DNA of 64,000 nt, taken from assembly GCA_958299035.1 (NCBI GenBank), contig CATQJL010000316.1, positions 20,127,676 to 20,191,675 of the forward strand, written 5' to 3'. Below are positions 45,140-57,499 of the stretch, piece by piece. A program made the translations under genes and the position numbers. Numbering within the stretch: the first letter of the stretch is position 1; each line of letters opens with the position of its first letter. Under the pieces are notes generated by a model. The model was not told where the DNA came from, searched no databases, and saw nothing but the letters and a program-made list of their open reading frames with translations. The stretch comes from Cylicocyclus nassatus (Eukaryota > Nematoda > Chromadorea > Rhabditida > Strongylidae).

Positions 45140-46185
45140 CGTCTGATTAGTTTCTTGCTATGCTTACACTACAACGCTATAACTTCGATTTATTCATTAT
45201 ACGATGACAAACAACTATGCACAATAACGACACATGGCGTATATAGTTATAGAGCGGACGAAAGAAATGCTATGGTAAACTCTAAATAACAAACATGCAA
45301 TAAGATGAGCATGCGGATGACAATGTGTATACACGCATGAGATGAAAAGCACCGTGATATTTCAGATCAACGGAAGGCGTTGATGCAGTGATTATTTGGG
45401 ATAGACTAGCACCAGCAAAGTTTGAATTATATCAAAGTGCATTTGATACGCATTGAGTTAGACCTGCAGCAAAGAATCAGTAAGAAACATTAGATATGCT
45501 CTTAGATGCACATAAAATGGGAATAAGTTTATATAAAAGTATTGTATGCAATGAGATAGAGATATACTGGCAAACTTCAGATCGATCATGGCAAGAAGAG
45601 TAAGATAAATATCGTAAGATCAAAGAAAAAAAATGTAAAACCCTTACAAATGTACAACATTAGGAGGAAAGGGTGTCTGTTCCCGAGATTTTTGTCGCGT
45701 TGTGTTTGTGAATTCTTCAAGCGCAGTGATTACTCTTCTTGCACTGCCTCTTTCCTTCACTTCTGAAAGGTGACAGTTGATGCTTACAAAAATGCTTATA
45801 AAATGTTAATTTTGGAAAATTTACTCGTGGCGTGTGAGTACTACTGCCCTTGTTCGGCATCGTGCTCGTATGGTGTGAGCCTCGTAAGAAAAAGGAAACG
45901 AAATCCCATAAATTATGCAACTAACGGCAAGTTTCTTCTAATACGAAACGGAAGAATTTTCTAACAACATCTACACAGCCTTCTTGCACCGTAGAAAGAG
46001 GGAATTTTCCGTAGATTATATCCGTAAGCTTCTCCATCCTTCTTACTTGTTCTTTTTACAGTCCGAAGTGCCCCATAAGCACTGCATAGTAGAGAACGCG
46101 ATGGTTCAGAGTTAAGCGATAACGCTTTAACGGTATGGGTAGTCGTAATCCATGAATGCAAAGGTTTACTTGCATAACGATTTTT
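45140..46185. other. No clear gene; one weak reverse-strand frame
   Basis: A 66-codon reverse frame (45961-46161) ends IPSFYGARRLCRCC and has mildly protein-like composition. There is no ATG, splice or homology support. The rest shows nothing I can support. Confidence 0.3.
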
Positions 46186-46194
46186 CCTAATCGC

Positions 46195-46312
46195 CCACAG
46201 TGGTACTCTGTGAAACTTCCGCTACAGTGCTACTCTATGAAACTTCTTCAAAAGCACTAATACCCTATGAACTTTTCTCGAAAGCGGTACTCTGTGAAAG
46301 TTCGTAGCACTA
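46195..46312 (+). repeat. Degenerate minisatellite, about four 28-30-bp units
   Basis: Units of the form GGTACTCTGTGAAACTTC..., GCTACTCTATGAAACTTC..., ATACCCTATGAACTTTTC..., GGTACTCTGTGAAAGTTC follow one another. Confidence 0.65.
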
Positions 46313-47204
46313 AGCTCGCATTCAGGCATGCTACCAACATTCACCTATACGAGTGACTATGTAGCTAGAAAAAATATGGTCTCCTCACTTCTTCTGTACT
46401 AAGTAAACCAACCATGAAGTGTCAGATATGACAGATATGTTTGCTTTGTTATGTTATTACCAGAACAGTCTTAGAGCTCCGAAATGGGTCTATTGTAAGA
46501 AATTTAACGGTTTTAAACTTCCTGGATGGTACTGGTGGCGAAAGGAGCTTTGCTCAACTTTAACTTAAAAATCCTCAACCTACAACTGAAGCTGCGCTTT
46601 ATCACCCATCCGCCAAATCTCCGGTTCTTCCCGAACTCAATTCATTTGCACGCAGTCGTGTCGAGGAACTCACGCTCTTTCGAATGAGCCTACTTGCAGG
46701 CTCGTAGAATGACTGGCGGCCAAGCTACAGGCCCGCAAAGCGGTGCGAGTCAGTGGTGAGGTGCAGGTGGGGTCATGTGCACTCACTGTCAAGAGCCATT
46801 TTCGGCAAAAAAACTCGACAGCACACGTCGGATGCGTAGAGATATCAAAAGGCATCCATTTTATCCAATTAGCTTTGTTGGGATATCTTGAATAGGTTCC
46901 CATGTGAAGAAATTTGGCTTAAAAGGGGAATTAGAAGTTATTTTTGAAAACAAAAGCAAAATAAAATTCAACTTGGGTTTTTTTGGAAGTAACTACTATC
47001 CGATTGTTGTTCTCGACGAGCTCTACAACACAGTATGCTTACCTGTCCGGAAAACTTCTGTTTTTGCCCCAAGAAAAGACCTGAAAGAAATTTTTCGCGT
47101 TCGAAGAATTAATGTCCGCGACATTGTGACGCGACCATTTCCGGACTTTTTTTTTAGGAAAAGATTTTCAAAATTTTTATAATAAACATTTTCCAGAAGG
47201 CGCA

Positions 47205-47570
47205 ATGTGTGGGTTGTAGCTCTTGAAGAGCTCTATCATCTCATGCAATCCATTCATTTTTTCATCTTTGTTTTCCACCCGAAAATGAGCAATGAAAAAA
47301 GGAAGGCGGCTCGTCCGCAACTTTTTGGCGGTCACTGTATGGGTCGAAAGCCATGTGGACCGGTTTCGCGGGCAGATTTTGAGGGATCCGCTCAACGGAT
47401 TCGCTTCTGCTTTTGCATATTGGACTTCTATGCTGGCAGCATGCTATACGCAAAATCTGAGCCCAGGAGGTTGGGTGGAACACGCTCTTGGAATTTCGTA
47501 ACAGACACACTCTCACACACACAGACAGACAAAGTCACGTAAACATCCTTAGCCCGTTATTATAAGTTAT
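47205..47570 (+). repeat. Non-LTR-type 3' end, tentative
   Basis: A segment with GC-richer, formerly coding look ends in CACACTCTCACACACACAGA, CAGACAAAGTCACG and CCGTTATTATAAG. This is the style of CA/AGAC-rich 3' ends of nematode RTE/CR1-like elements. No reverse-transcriptase motif is visible. Confidence 0.3.
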
Positions 47571-47704
47571 GATTATGTTGTGCTAAGTGAATTATCACTG
47601 ATATGTTATGGTATGTCTCAGAATACATGAAGCCAAGTTAATAAGTTGTTAGTAGTAATTTGTTAGTACTCGATATTATAGGCAGTTCACCAAAATTTCG
47701 ATGT

Positions 47705-47745
47705 TGGGAAATACAGGGTGTCCCATCTTGTAGCCTAATTTTGCA
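47705..47745 (+). repeat. Solo GGGTGTCCC-type terminus
   Basis: ACAGGGTGTCCCATCTTGTA has the start shared with family B, but the following sequence is different. No right end was found. Confidence 0.35.
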
Positions 47746-48348
47746 CTGCTTTAACTCAACAATCACTGGACACAGCATTCGAATTTCGTGGTAGCATCTT
47801 TCCTTGATAACGGAAGCCTTCAAACTGTTGGCGATTACCACTGCCGAGGCACGCAGGCAGTCATCATCAATTTTGTCTTCAATTTTTCATAAAAATAAAT
47901 CCTCTTGCTTAGCCCCAACCCCACGATGAGGCGGCAAACCATAGAGATAACTAACAGACATAATAAATAACGTTCACATCCCTCAAACGTTTTCTATAGG
48001 ATGAAAGGCAAGAAAGTGAAAGACTATTAAAGGCTTGTGTAGGTACCATGCTTCCTTCCTCTAAAAAGGAACAATCGGTACTGTAAATTTTTTCGCGCAT
48101 CAATCCCTTTATTCAAAGATTCTACAGCTTGCAGTACGTAAACCATGTTTGAACTTTCCAAATAAAAAAATTTCATTGAATCTTAGAACTATAAAATGGA
48201 GGAAAAGGAATCATTGTCGAGCACAGTGCACACGATGTCACGCAACTTTGCTAATTAGAGTTACGGTTGAGGTTAAACAGATCTTTCTGATGATAAATAA
48301 ACATTAGCATGAATTGGGGGGGGGGGATAAGTAGGCTGGAAATCATAG

Positions 48349-48829
48349 TGTTCCTGGAAATGCACATACTGTTTGATCATTGTTAACTCTCGTGCTTGAG
48401 CCCTTCTGCGATATTTAGATATCACTCCGTAGATCTTGCTCCAGTTTAGGTTTACAGGTTAAAGCGAGTTACCAGTTGCTCTTCTCTACTGTAAGATTAC
48501 CAGACTTTCGGCAGACAGCGCCGTGAAATAGGTCGTTTGAAAAGAAAATTCCAGCAAAACTCATAAAAATTGTGCAGCAAGCTTTTCACGCATGCTGGTT
48601 TCATAACGTAACTTTTTTCATGTTTTCTAAGTTCGCTTGCCTGAGATCCTCTTTAAGGCAAAATGAGACTCTCAATGTCTTGAAAACTTTTCAGAGTTCT
48701 TATCAAATCACACTGACAAGAAGGATCGGAGATTGTTGAAGCCAGCTCTACTACCTGATTGGAAAAAGACCTTACAGCGAAAGATTCATCTAAGACTAGT
48801 ATGCACATTTTTGGGACACCCTGCATTGG
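48349..48829. mobile_element. Family B MITE copy
   Basis: The left end is worn (GTGTTCCTGGAAATGCACAT, CTGTTTGATCATTG). The right end is clean (ATGCACATTTTTGGGACACC, CTGCAT). The interior TACTGTAAGATTACC-type words match other B copies. Confidence 0.55.
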
Positions 48830-49540
48830 GGGAAACTCTGACAAGGTAGTGGGATATGGACAATGAAATATGGTACGAAACAGGGAACGGATGTTTATTG
48901 TAGTGTGTTAACAGGTGCTGCGAATTCGGGTAGCCAACCATGTAAGCTACAGGATCAAACGATGTTGTACCACCGTACCTCATCCTGGCGGTAAAAATTT
49001 TTTGCAGAATTTTCCGTACTAAACACAAAAAATGTGTATAATCAATATTCTAATTTTTCTAACAAGAAAGAATTACGTGCAGGTAAGGCTAATCTAAATA
49101 AACACAAGAAAAAAGCTTAGCGTGAAAAAGCAGAGAAAAAGAACATTCTTTAACAAAGTTCAGGACTGATGATTTTCCGGCGCTTTACTGACTGTAGCAA
49201 TCTGAACCAGCTTTGAGTTGACAGCTTTATTTAGTTGAAAAACGAACCTGCAAAAAAAGATTTAGTAAAACTTAAATAAGCAGCAAAAAAGGCTACATTA
49301 CCGGAGCAAACAATACTTACCCGGATCCCATATCACGAAATTGAGCGCTTGCATTCCTGATGCGTACGCTTCCGCTTCATAATGTTGTCTAAGAATAATT
49401 GACGTAAATCATTCTATGCAAGGCTTCTATAAACAAATTAATGAGTCACTCGAGGAGACGAGAGGAAATATAGGAAAAAGGTCAAAAAAGCTTGAGTCAA
49501 CTTCAAGACAAGAGCGAGAGTTGTTGAAAGATGCTGCTAA

Positions 49541-49661
49541 CAAGGGAAGGATACTTGATCGCAGTGACGATTGGGTAAGCGGTGTATACCGCGTATACCG
49601 TCTAGGGACGGCGTCTACACCGCCTACTCAATCGTCACTACGATCAAGTATCCTTCTCTTG
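49541..49661. repeat. Long hairpin, 48-bp arms
   Basis: CAAGGGAAGGATACTTGATC and CAGTGACGATTGGGTAAGC are mirrored by GCCTACTCAATCGTCACTAC and GATCAAGTATCCTTCTCTTG, with a 24-nt loop holding GTATACCGTCTAGGGACGGC. It could act as a transcribed precursor hairpin or be a micro-MITE. Confidence 0.75.
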
Positions 49662-50019
49662 TAAGATACAAAAAAGTAGATTCCAGAAGAAAAAAATTTT
49701 TATGTGATAAAAACTATGCCTTGGTCAGTGCCAATCAAATAAATTCTGTAGACCGGTCGAAACTTTCGAATATATACGCTTGAATTTCGAGACTCACATT
49801 TGATTTCCGAATAAAAGTAGGTCCCTCTAGTTACTGAAATTCATGATCTAGAAAAAAATTTGAAAACTTGAAATATTAAAAGCTGGGAATTTGAGTAGAA
49901 TCCAAACTCATTATTGAATGAGTGCTTTTCGAACGAAAACTATTTGGGTGTTGTATTCAGATATTCCATTCCTTTCATTCCTCTCCCATTTCCTCTTCCC
50001 CCCCCCCCCCCACCTCCTC

Positions 50020-51175
50020 TTACATAAGCTACAAAAAATGCGAGCGAATTGCTCATACTCAAATGAAAATGATTAAATAATTCCAACAAATTTCTAAAAT
50101 TTTTCAAAATATGTTGACCTTACGAAAAAATTTCCGAGAATGTAGCTGCCGCCATGTCCCTTCTTTCTAGAATTTTGGGGTTCTGGGTTCACCAGCAAAA
50201 AATATTCAAAGTAAAATTTTCTGAACGCGTGGCTAATGGCACGCATCCTTACTTGAATTTTTGCCCTCCCCTCCCCCCTTCCGAATGTATCACACCATTT
50301 CGATCGCTTCAGGCCTAAGGAAAGACGGAGCTTGCGGAAGACACGAGAATTGAGAATGAATAATTTGAGGAGCTAAAAGAGCAGTGGGGACGATTTGAAT
50401 TCAGAAAAGAAAAAAATCCGTCTTTCTATGGTTATGAAAAGAAATTAGGCGTACTCTACAAGTCGAAGAACTGATTTGCGGACGTCAAAGGATATGCTGC
50501 AATGTCATCATGATTGCATCTGTTTGCAAAACTTGTAACTTCTACAATAACACAATCCAGTTTCTTTTAATACCTAGTGCGAGAAAATTCCCAAAAAATT
50601 TTTTCATTCACGCGCGTCGCTGCACCCCAATCTAGACCACTTTCTTTATGAGACAAAAGAGCACTGTGACATGCCTGCTCTTCAATTACAACAAAAAATG
50701 GAGCGGTTTACCAGTTTTAGAGGATATCAGTTACTATGTAAGCTGTTATTTGCCGAGGATTCCCGATTTGCCAATCTTCAATGGCTGGAAAGAAAAGGAA
50801 GATATGAGCTTTTAGCAAGGTAGAAATAGTAAACAGGGGGGGGGGGATTTAGGACGCGAAGAGGACGCACTGTGGGGTTTAGGGGAGCCGTCGAAAAAAG
50901 GCGCACATTAACGCATGAATAGAGATAGCCTAGAGAACTTTGCTGAGAGGTAACTGGGTTGAAGCCAACTGGTGTACGTAGAGATACGAGTCGTTATAGT
51001 TCCTGGTGCTGTTAGTTTTGGGCATTAGGATAGAAAGACAATGTACTAAAGTGTCTTCATCGATGTTCACACGGGACATACCAGTAGGCCACCCTTTACA
51101 AAGTGCACTTTTCTAACAGAAGTTTTCTTCAACATTCGTTCTCAATCCAGGTTTTGTTTTCATAAGGAATTTCGA
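50020..51175. other. No supported gene
   Basis: Spacer with a C run at 50001-50014 and a G run at about 50837-50846. No exon, paired end or repeat partner was found. Confidence 0.35.
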
Positions 51176-51179
51176 TACA

Positions 51180-52035
51180 TCGGCCCATAGTAAATCCCCC
51201 TTCAGGGGAACTACCCTGAGGCGGACTGAGTTGATCGTTGGGGGCCTCAGTCCAGCATCCGGCGAGTCATTGATCCAGATGCGGATCGCTTTTCAGGTAT
51301 AGAAATCTTGCGCGCTATCAAAGAGGAAACACCTGCATCGGTTGCGCAGGTTTGGTCAAAGGGGTATGAGAGTGGTACTTAGCCTGCACGACCGTGGCTC
51401 AGTGCCGGCCAGTCCAAAATTTTTGTGCATCACTGAGCAACCTTCGATAGCGGCCACCATCGAAGAAAATCGATGACGGCCGCTATCAAGGACTTCACAA
51501 CCCGGCACAAAACAAAACTGCGTTTTTTTAACCAAGATTTCGTCAAAAAATTGAGGAAGTAGGGACAAAATCGAATGGAAATAAACAAAGAGATTCTCGC
51601 TCTAAATAGCTTTTGTAGAAATAACCTAAGCAAACTCTGCAAAAAGGGGAAAACCTATTTTCTTGTTTTTTTTTGCCGAAATCAGCTGCTCATTGATCCT
51701 TTCTATTTCGGGCACCGGTATTGTGCAGTTTTGCGCGTTATCGTACCGCAACAATAAGTCAAGTAAGATGTCCCGTAAGTTACTCACGAGCAACTTACGG
51801 GACTTTTCTCTGCGTCTCATGCTTTGCACACTATTTCGGTGGATTCATCTCAAAATCAACGCTGCTCTTACGGATTTCAGGTGAATTTATCGCGGCACCT
51901 GCCCTGACGCTCACCCGTCAGATCAGGTCGCATTCTTAAGCATGTGAGAGTGGTTGCTGGTCAGTTTATCTTAAATACCTCAACTCAGCCTCTCAGTTGA
52001 GATCACCGGAAGTGAAGTGGGGTTTACTACGGGCC
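51180..52035 (+). repeat. Dispersed ~1-kb repeat, copy 2 (no MITE)
   Basis: Collinear with 16170-17640 minus the piggyBac-like MITE. It holds hairpins GATAGCGGCCACCATCG/GATGACGGCCGCTATC and CCGTAAGTTACTC/GAGCAACTTACGG. Open frames differ from those of copy 1. Confidence 0.55.
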
Positions 52036-52239
52036 ATCATCTATATCGGATACACTTATAGATGAGATAGAGATGAGTAGCTGGTCAAATAGAAACATTA
52101 TTTTTAGAGTAATTCTATGATTATTCTTCAATAAATATGGTATGCAAAGCGAAAAACAGCGGTAAGATAAAGCTGAGGAAACGAGGCTATAACTTGAAGA
52201 TGACTAGCTGGTCGAATAGAAGCACTATTTCTTCACCAC

Positions 52240-52406
52240 CTGCCAGATATGTTTTTCGATGTGCCTTACTAACCTTAGCAACTCCCGCCGACTCAACCTT
52301 AACGAATGTTCTCGGATATTTTTGCACTAGATCTGCTAATTCTCGAAATCGACGTGAATGCAAACCCGCAGTTGCACTTTCATGCACGCAACTAGTATTT
52401 GAGTGA
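52240..52406 (-). CDS. Orphan exon, protein-like, unknown domain
   Basis: A GGACTTTTCTCAG acceptor opens a 167-nt segment reading SNTSCVHESATAGLHSRRF, RELADLVQKYPRTFVKVESA and GVAKVSKAHRKTYLAG, then a GTGGTG donor. Composition and alternation of charged and hydrophobic residues look like a small helical, possibly winged-helix/LOTUS-type, fold (speculative). The frame stays open to a stop at 52187, but that part is a repeat word shared with 52075-52100. No partner exons were found. Confidence 0.35.
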
Positions 52407-52739
52407 CTGAGAAAAGTCCATAACAAGATGATGAATTGTCACTTTTCAATCACATTGTTTTTCTTATTATTAGACCTCAAATTTCATACAGCCCGTGCAT
52501 GTAGGCGCGTACGTATGCGTCTGCTAATTATTAGAGAATGTGGAGTGTTATAACGTTTATGGTAAGTGTAGATCTAGGATATGTCAAAACCCTAACTTCA
52601 AAATTTTCGGTTTTTTAAAGATAACATACATCCCTTTTGTTTGTGCTTATTATGATTTTATAATACTTGCCTTTTTCTATGCAACGGTGTGCATAAGTCC
52701 TACTTATAAAGGAAGGATACCAGATCAAGTTGGCCATTA

Positions 52740-53140
52740 AAGGTGTGACGTACACCATTAGACATCCTCAAATGCTAATTCCAAATCTGCTCTCCTTTTT
52801 TTGAGGAGCAGGCTTTCGAAAGAAGTTATGAGCGTTTGAGTTTCTAAACTTGTCCAGTCTCAAGTGGCACAAAATCAGCGAAAAATGCGCAAAACCGTTT
52901 GAAAGTAGGCAATCAATAATTTGTACAAAGTGTATCCACTACGAATAACACAACCTTGAGGGTTCTTTCCTTACAGGTGTATCTCTAAAGCTTTTTGCCA
53001 ATTTTATCGCACTTAAAACTTGAAATTTGGACTTCAAATGCTTATAACTTCTTTTACAGAGTTGTTTTGCACAGAAAGGAAAGCAGTTTGGAGTCAGCGT
53101 TCAAGGACGACTCTACAAATATAACGTCTCCTCAACTAAA
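52740..53140. repeat. Family D foldback, decayed
   Basis: GACGTACACCATTAGACATC with GCTAATTCCAAATCTGC on the left, and GGAGTCAGCGTTCAAGGACG on the right, correspond to the inner arms of D1-D3. Ends and tRNA-like modules are lost. Confidence 0.4.
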
Positions 53141-54167
53141 GTTGGTTTTTTTCCCTGCCAGTACTCATTTCGGAGTTGGTGCCTTGACTTCCTCTATCAG
53201 CCTTCCTCTCAAGTTAGCAAGTTCAAGACTTTTGAAGCAAAAAAAGAAATTGGTTCGATATCATATCACGAGAAGTGGATGCTCTATCCACCCATTGTGT
53301 AGTGTGCAAACCCTGATCCATAGAAATGCTTAAGAGATCCCACGCATTTACACACACGTACACCCGCACAGACATCATACGTCATTATTTGTGGTCAGCA
53401 TCGTATACTTGTAGTAGCTTTTTATTGACTGCGAAGCACATTCTACTACAGATATTACATACCTCAAACAGGCCGATCACAGTATTGTCTCGTAATATTC
53501 GTCACATTCCAAGGAGCGTCGAATTTGCAGAGCAAGTACCCCAAGGTACGAGTATATCTTAGTGAGCATCCGAAATCCGTCATGTTGATCTTCATACTGA
53601 CTATGACCTAGAAAAAGTTATGATGAGTACGTGCATCAGTCTTTCACAAAAGAAAGCTGAGATTTGGAGGAGACATTGATAGGCCCGACAAGGTCGCTAC
53701 AACAATAGAGATCGAACGTGCTGTTGGTGACTTTGCGAGCATTCAATAGAAGTCGCCATTCTTCGATTTTTTCCAAATTATTTTTTATGCATCTGATATT
53801 TGTCCCTGTTCCCAAAGATCTAGATTTTCTTCACTAATCCTTATTTTCTTGTAACAAAATGTCAGTAAAACTGGTTGACATAAACTTCTTTCAAAGCACA
53901 TCAATACAAACATACCATCTACACTTTATGAAAAAAACCGCAGCGGGTAGGGGCAACCACCGAAGACTGCCAACTTTGCATCTTATTTCAAGAGCGGACA
54001 AATTTGAATCCACGGACATTGCAACTCGATCAGATGCGGCTCGTCCTCGTATATAAAGTGCTCCACAAAATGTTCACACTTTTTGGTCATTACTAACTCT
54101 TCTCTTTCGTTAACTTTTGCCGATCTTCAAGTCCATTCTATACATAGGGCTTGATATAACTAAGGTA

Positions 54168-55075
54168 TTAGGTTGTCCGGAAATTGATGCCCGTTTTGAA
54201 TTTCAACCTCAATAAGTCGTACATTTCTCATTTCTAAATAGTTTGTAAAGTATCATTCGATAGAGCAAATTAAGCTCTACAAGATGGCTCTCTCGTTTTG
54301 CAACAGCTCTTATCCACCTCGAGTTTTAAGGTAAAAAGTAAAAAGACTCAGCAGCCCGAAAAATCGAAAAAAAATTCTAACTTGCTCACGTAAACACTAT
54401 CCACATAAGACATCTATATACGCCTTTGCCGTATTATTTCCTCTGTTAGAAATCAAGAAAACGGAAATTTTCGTGCATTTGCCAAAGTGATGCTGTGCCA
54501 TCCCCACATAGGTAGTTGTATACCACAAGCCTGTAGAAGTACAGACCTAAATTTTCAGCTCTCTACAAGCTTTAGTTCTCAAGAAATAACGAATACAGCT
54601 TTTCCTAGTTAGGTGGTCCAAGCTGAAATTCAAATTTTTGGAGAACTAAAGCTTGTAGAGAGCTGAAAATCTAAATCTGTACTTCTATAGGCTTGTGGTA
54701 TACAACTACCTATGTGGGATGGCACAGCAGCAAATGCACAAAAATTTCCGTTTTCTCGGTTTCTAACAGAAGAAGAAATACGGCAAAGGCGTATATAGAT
54801 GTCTTATGTGGATAGTGTTTACGTGAGCAAGTTAGAATTTTTGTAGGATTTTTATGAACTGAGTTGCGTTTTTTTCGATTTTTCGGGCTGCTGAGTCTTT
54901 TTAGTTTTTGGCTCGAAACTCGAGGTGGATGAGAGCTGTTGCAAAAGCAAGATGGCCATCTTGTAGAGCTTGCTTTGCTCTATCGAATGGTACTTTGCAA
55001 CCTATTTAGAAGTGAGAAGTGTATGACTTATTGCAATTGAAATTCAAAACGGGCATTAATTTCCGGACAACCTAA
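54168..55075. mobile_element. Family A element A1, 908 bp near-perfect foldback
   Basis: Left TTAGGTTGTCCGGAAATTGA and right TCAATTTCCGGACAACCTAA-type ends are flanked by TA (54166-54167, 55076-55077). Both halves are reverse complements along most of their length, including TGTGGTATACAACTACCTAT and its inverse near the centre. There is no coding capacity. It is the youngest-looking copy of its subfamily in the window. Confidence 0.8.
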
Positions 55076-55109
55076 TATATAGTACGAAACAATCTCCGAT
55101 TTCTATTCA

Positions 55110-55654
55110 CTGGTGTAGGGTCAAGGAATGAACTAACTTCCAGCTACAGCGCCATTGTGGTATAGGTCGATTAATTGGAAAAATTTCAAATGATAGAGAT
55201 AATCGTGTAGCAGATTTTCACACATGCTGATTTCGGTAACTTTTTACAAGTTTTCTGAGTCTTTTGATGGCGTGATCACATTTTGAAAACACTGGAAAAA
55301 CACTGGTTACGTTTACTCCGAATAACCTATGGAAAAAGCATGACTGTGATGCGCAAATTTCATATTTGAAAATGAAAAAAACAGCAACTTCAATTTATTT
55401 ATTCTCTAGTTTCAAAAATTGGTTCATTTGGTTTCTTTTATAAGGCAAAGTGCCTTGAATGCTTGACACCCTATTCAAAGTTCCTACCGTAATTCTACAG
55501 TAACTGAGAGAGATCAAAATTGCTCAGTACTGTAAATCTAAGTTGGAGCTAACTCTGCTGAATGGTTTCTAAAAATAGGCGAAAGACATTAGAGTTAAAG
55601 TTATAGACGTTAAACAGTGCGCACATTTTTTGGGACACCCTGTATAACTCAGAA
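55110..55654. repeat. Family B MITE, right part
   Basis: Ends GCGCACATTTTTTGGGACAC, CCTGTA at 55654, with inner words CTACCGTAATTCTACAGTAA and AAATCTAAGTTGGAGC. The left terminus is not clear. Confidence 0.5.
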
Positions 55655-55667
55655 AGGTGTACTATGC

Positions 55668-57024
55668 AGGGTGTCCCAAAAAATGTGCCTACCGTTTGAT
55701 TGTTAATAACTCTTGTCATAAAGCCTTTCGAGAAGCGGTACCATCTTGTAGAGCTGCTTCAATTTGAATCTCCACCATGGAGCAAATTACCAATTACTCT
55801 GTTATGCAGGATTACGGTGGGAATTTTTGGCATATGGCGTTACTGTAGAAAAGCTGCCATTTTGAATAATTCTAAAAAAATCTAACTTGTGTAACAGGGT
55901 TTTCATCGATGCCGAGTTTGATATGCAACTCTACCATGATTGTGAAACTTATTGAACGGTGCAACCACATCCTTATATTAGGTTGTCCCGAAAGTTCGTT
56001 CGCACCATTTTCAAAAATTCATAACTCTTTAAATTCTCGACAAATTTGTACGAACAAAACTTTGCTTAGGAGAGGAACTCATGCTCTTTACAAATTTATC
56101 TGAGCAGTTCGTTAGTGTTTACAAATGAAGGAGATAGAAGCTGAAAACCAAAATCACTCAAAATTCGTTTCTGTGTATTCATAAGAAGTCGGAAACTTGC
56201 AACAAAAATCGGAGCAGTCGGTGTTGTAGGTTATTTCACCAGCTCTTTCTAACAGTGCAAAGTTGGCGCTGATTGAACGTCTCTATGAAAAGTTACGATT
56301 TTCCTGAAAATGCCAAAATAAATTAAATTCGCCCTTTTGTATTGCTTGCTCGAAGATCATAAATTTTCATAGAGACGCTCAATCGGCGCAAACTTTACAC
56401 TGTTAGAAAGAGCTGGTAAAAGAACCTACAATACTGACTGCTCCGATTTTTGTTGCAAGTTTCCGATTTTTTATGACCCTACACGAAAAATTCAAATTTT
56501 GAGTGATTTCGGTTTTGAGCTTTTATCTCCTTCATTTGTATACATTAACGAACAGTTCAAGTACAGATGTAAAGAGCATGAGTTCCTCTCCTAAGCAAAG
56601 TTTTGATCGTATGAATTCGTTGAGAATTTAAAGAGTTATGAATTTTTGAAAATGGTGCGAACGAACTTTCGGGACAGCCTAATAGTAGCGTGGAAAAAAC
56701 GGCTGCTACTGCTTACTTGGCACAACTTTCAGGAAAGCAATATAATGAGATAGAAACCTCAGATCGAAAATCAGGAGCTCTAAGTAGCCTAGTGTAAAAG
56801 TTTTCAGGTCTTTTGTTTTATTTCTAAGAAAAGATGTGTCCTTCGGGCTCAAAACCTTCTTCAAAGTTCCTACCGTAACCCTACAGCAATGAAGAGCGAC
56901 CAATGATTCGCTCTACCTGTAAAAGCAAAAGTCAGCTCTACATAATGGTACCTAAAGCCTCATCAAGGCTTCTTGACAAGAGGATTATCAACAGTCAAAC
57001 AATAGACACATCTTCTGGGAACAC
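55668..57024. mobile_element. Family B MITE interrupted by A2
   Basis: The left half 55668-55977 starts CAGGGTGTCCCAAAAAATGT and GCCTACCGTTTGATTG. The right half 56683-57024 ends GTCAAACAATAGACACATCT and GGGAACACCGTG. The insertion of A2 between them splits one B element, so B is older here. Confidence 0.6.
55978..56682. mobile_element. Family A element A2, 705 bp, nested in B
   Basis: Ends TTAGGTTGTCCCGAAAGTTC and GAACTTTCGGGACAGCCTAA, with TA at 55976-55977 and 56683-56684. It is a foldback across its length (ATGAGTTCCTCTCCTAAGC is the inverse of GCTTAGGAGAGGAACTCAT). Its interior is related to the fragment at 34.0-34.6 kb. Confidence 0.75.
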
Positions 57025-57499
57025 CGTGTAGAACTGCAATAGCTACTGTACGTATTCGGCAAGAAACTCTTGAGACGCTTCCAAATTTTTGCACAGAGGG
57101 TTACTCGACATGCTGATATGTAGTCATATTCAATTTGCTGCTGATGGCACATTGCGGTGATACAGTGGGTAGCGTACGATGAGAGTCTAGTTAGTCTACT
57201 CACAATCAGATATGTCCAAAACTTTGCTTTGGAGATAATTTCACATGATCATTCAAAAATATGAAATAGTTCTTACCAGCCGCTCTTTGCCGCTAGGCGG
57301 CAGGTTCGGCTGATACTCAGCAGTTCCGCTGCCTCCTGAACTTTTCGTTTTATTTTCACTTTTTACTTTAATGCGGAAATGTGGAAATTTGCAGACAATT
57401 TGCCATATTGCACGAATCAGACTTATAACTGCGCAGAGAAACTGAGGACAACTCGGCTTTGTCAGTCATTTTGACTCAACATTCTGAATACAATGTAAA

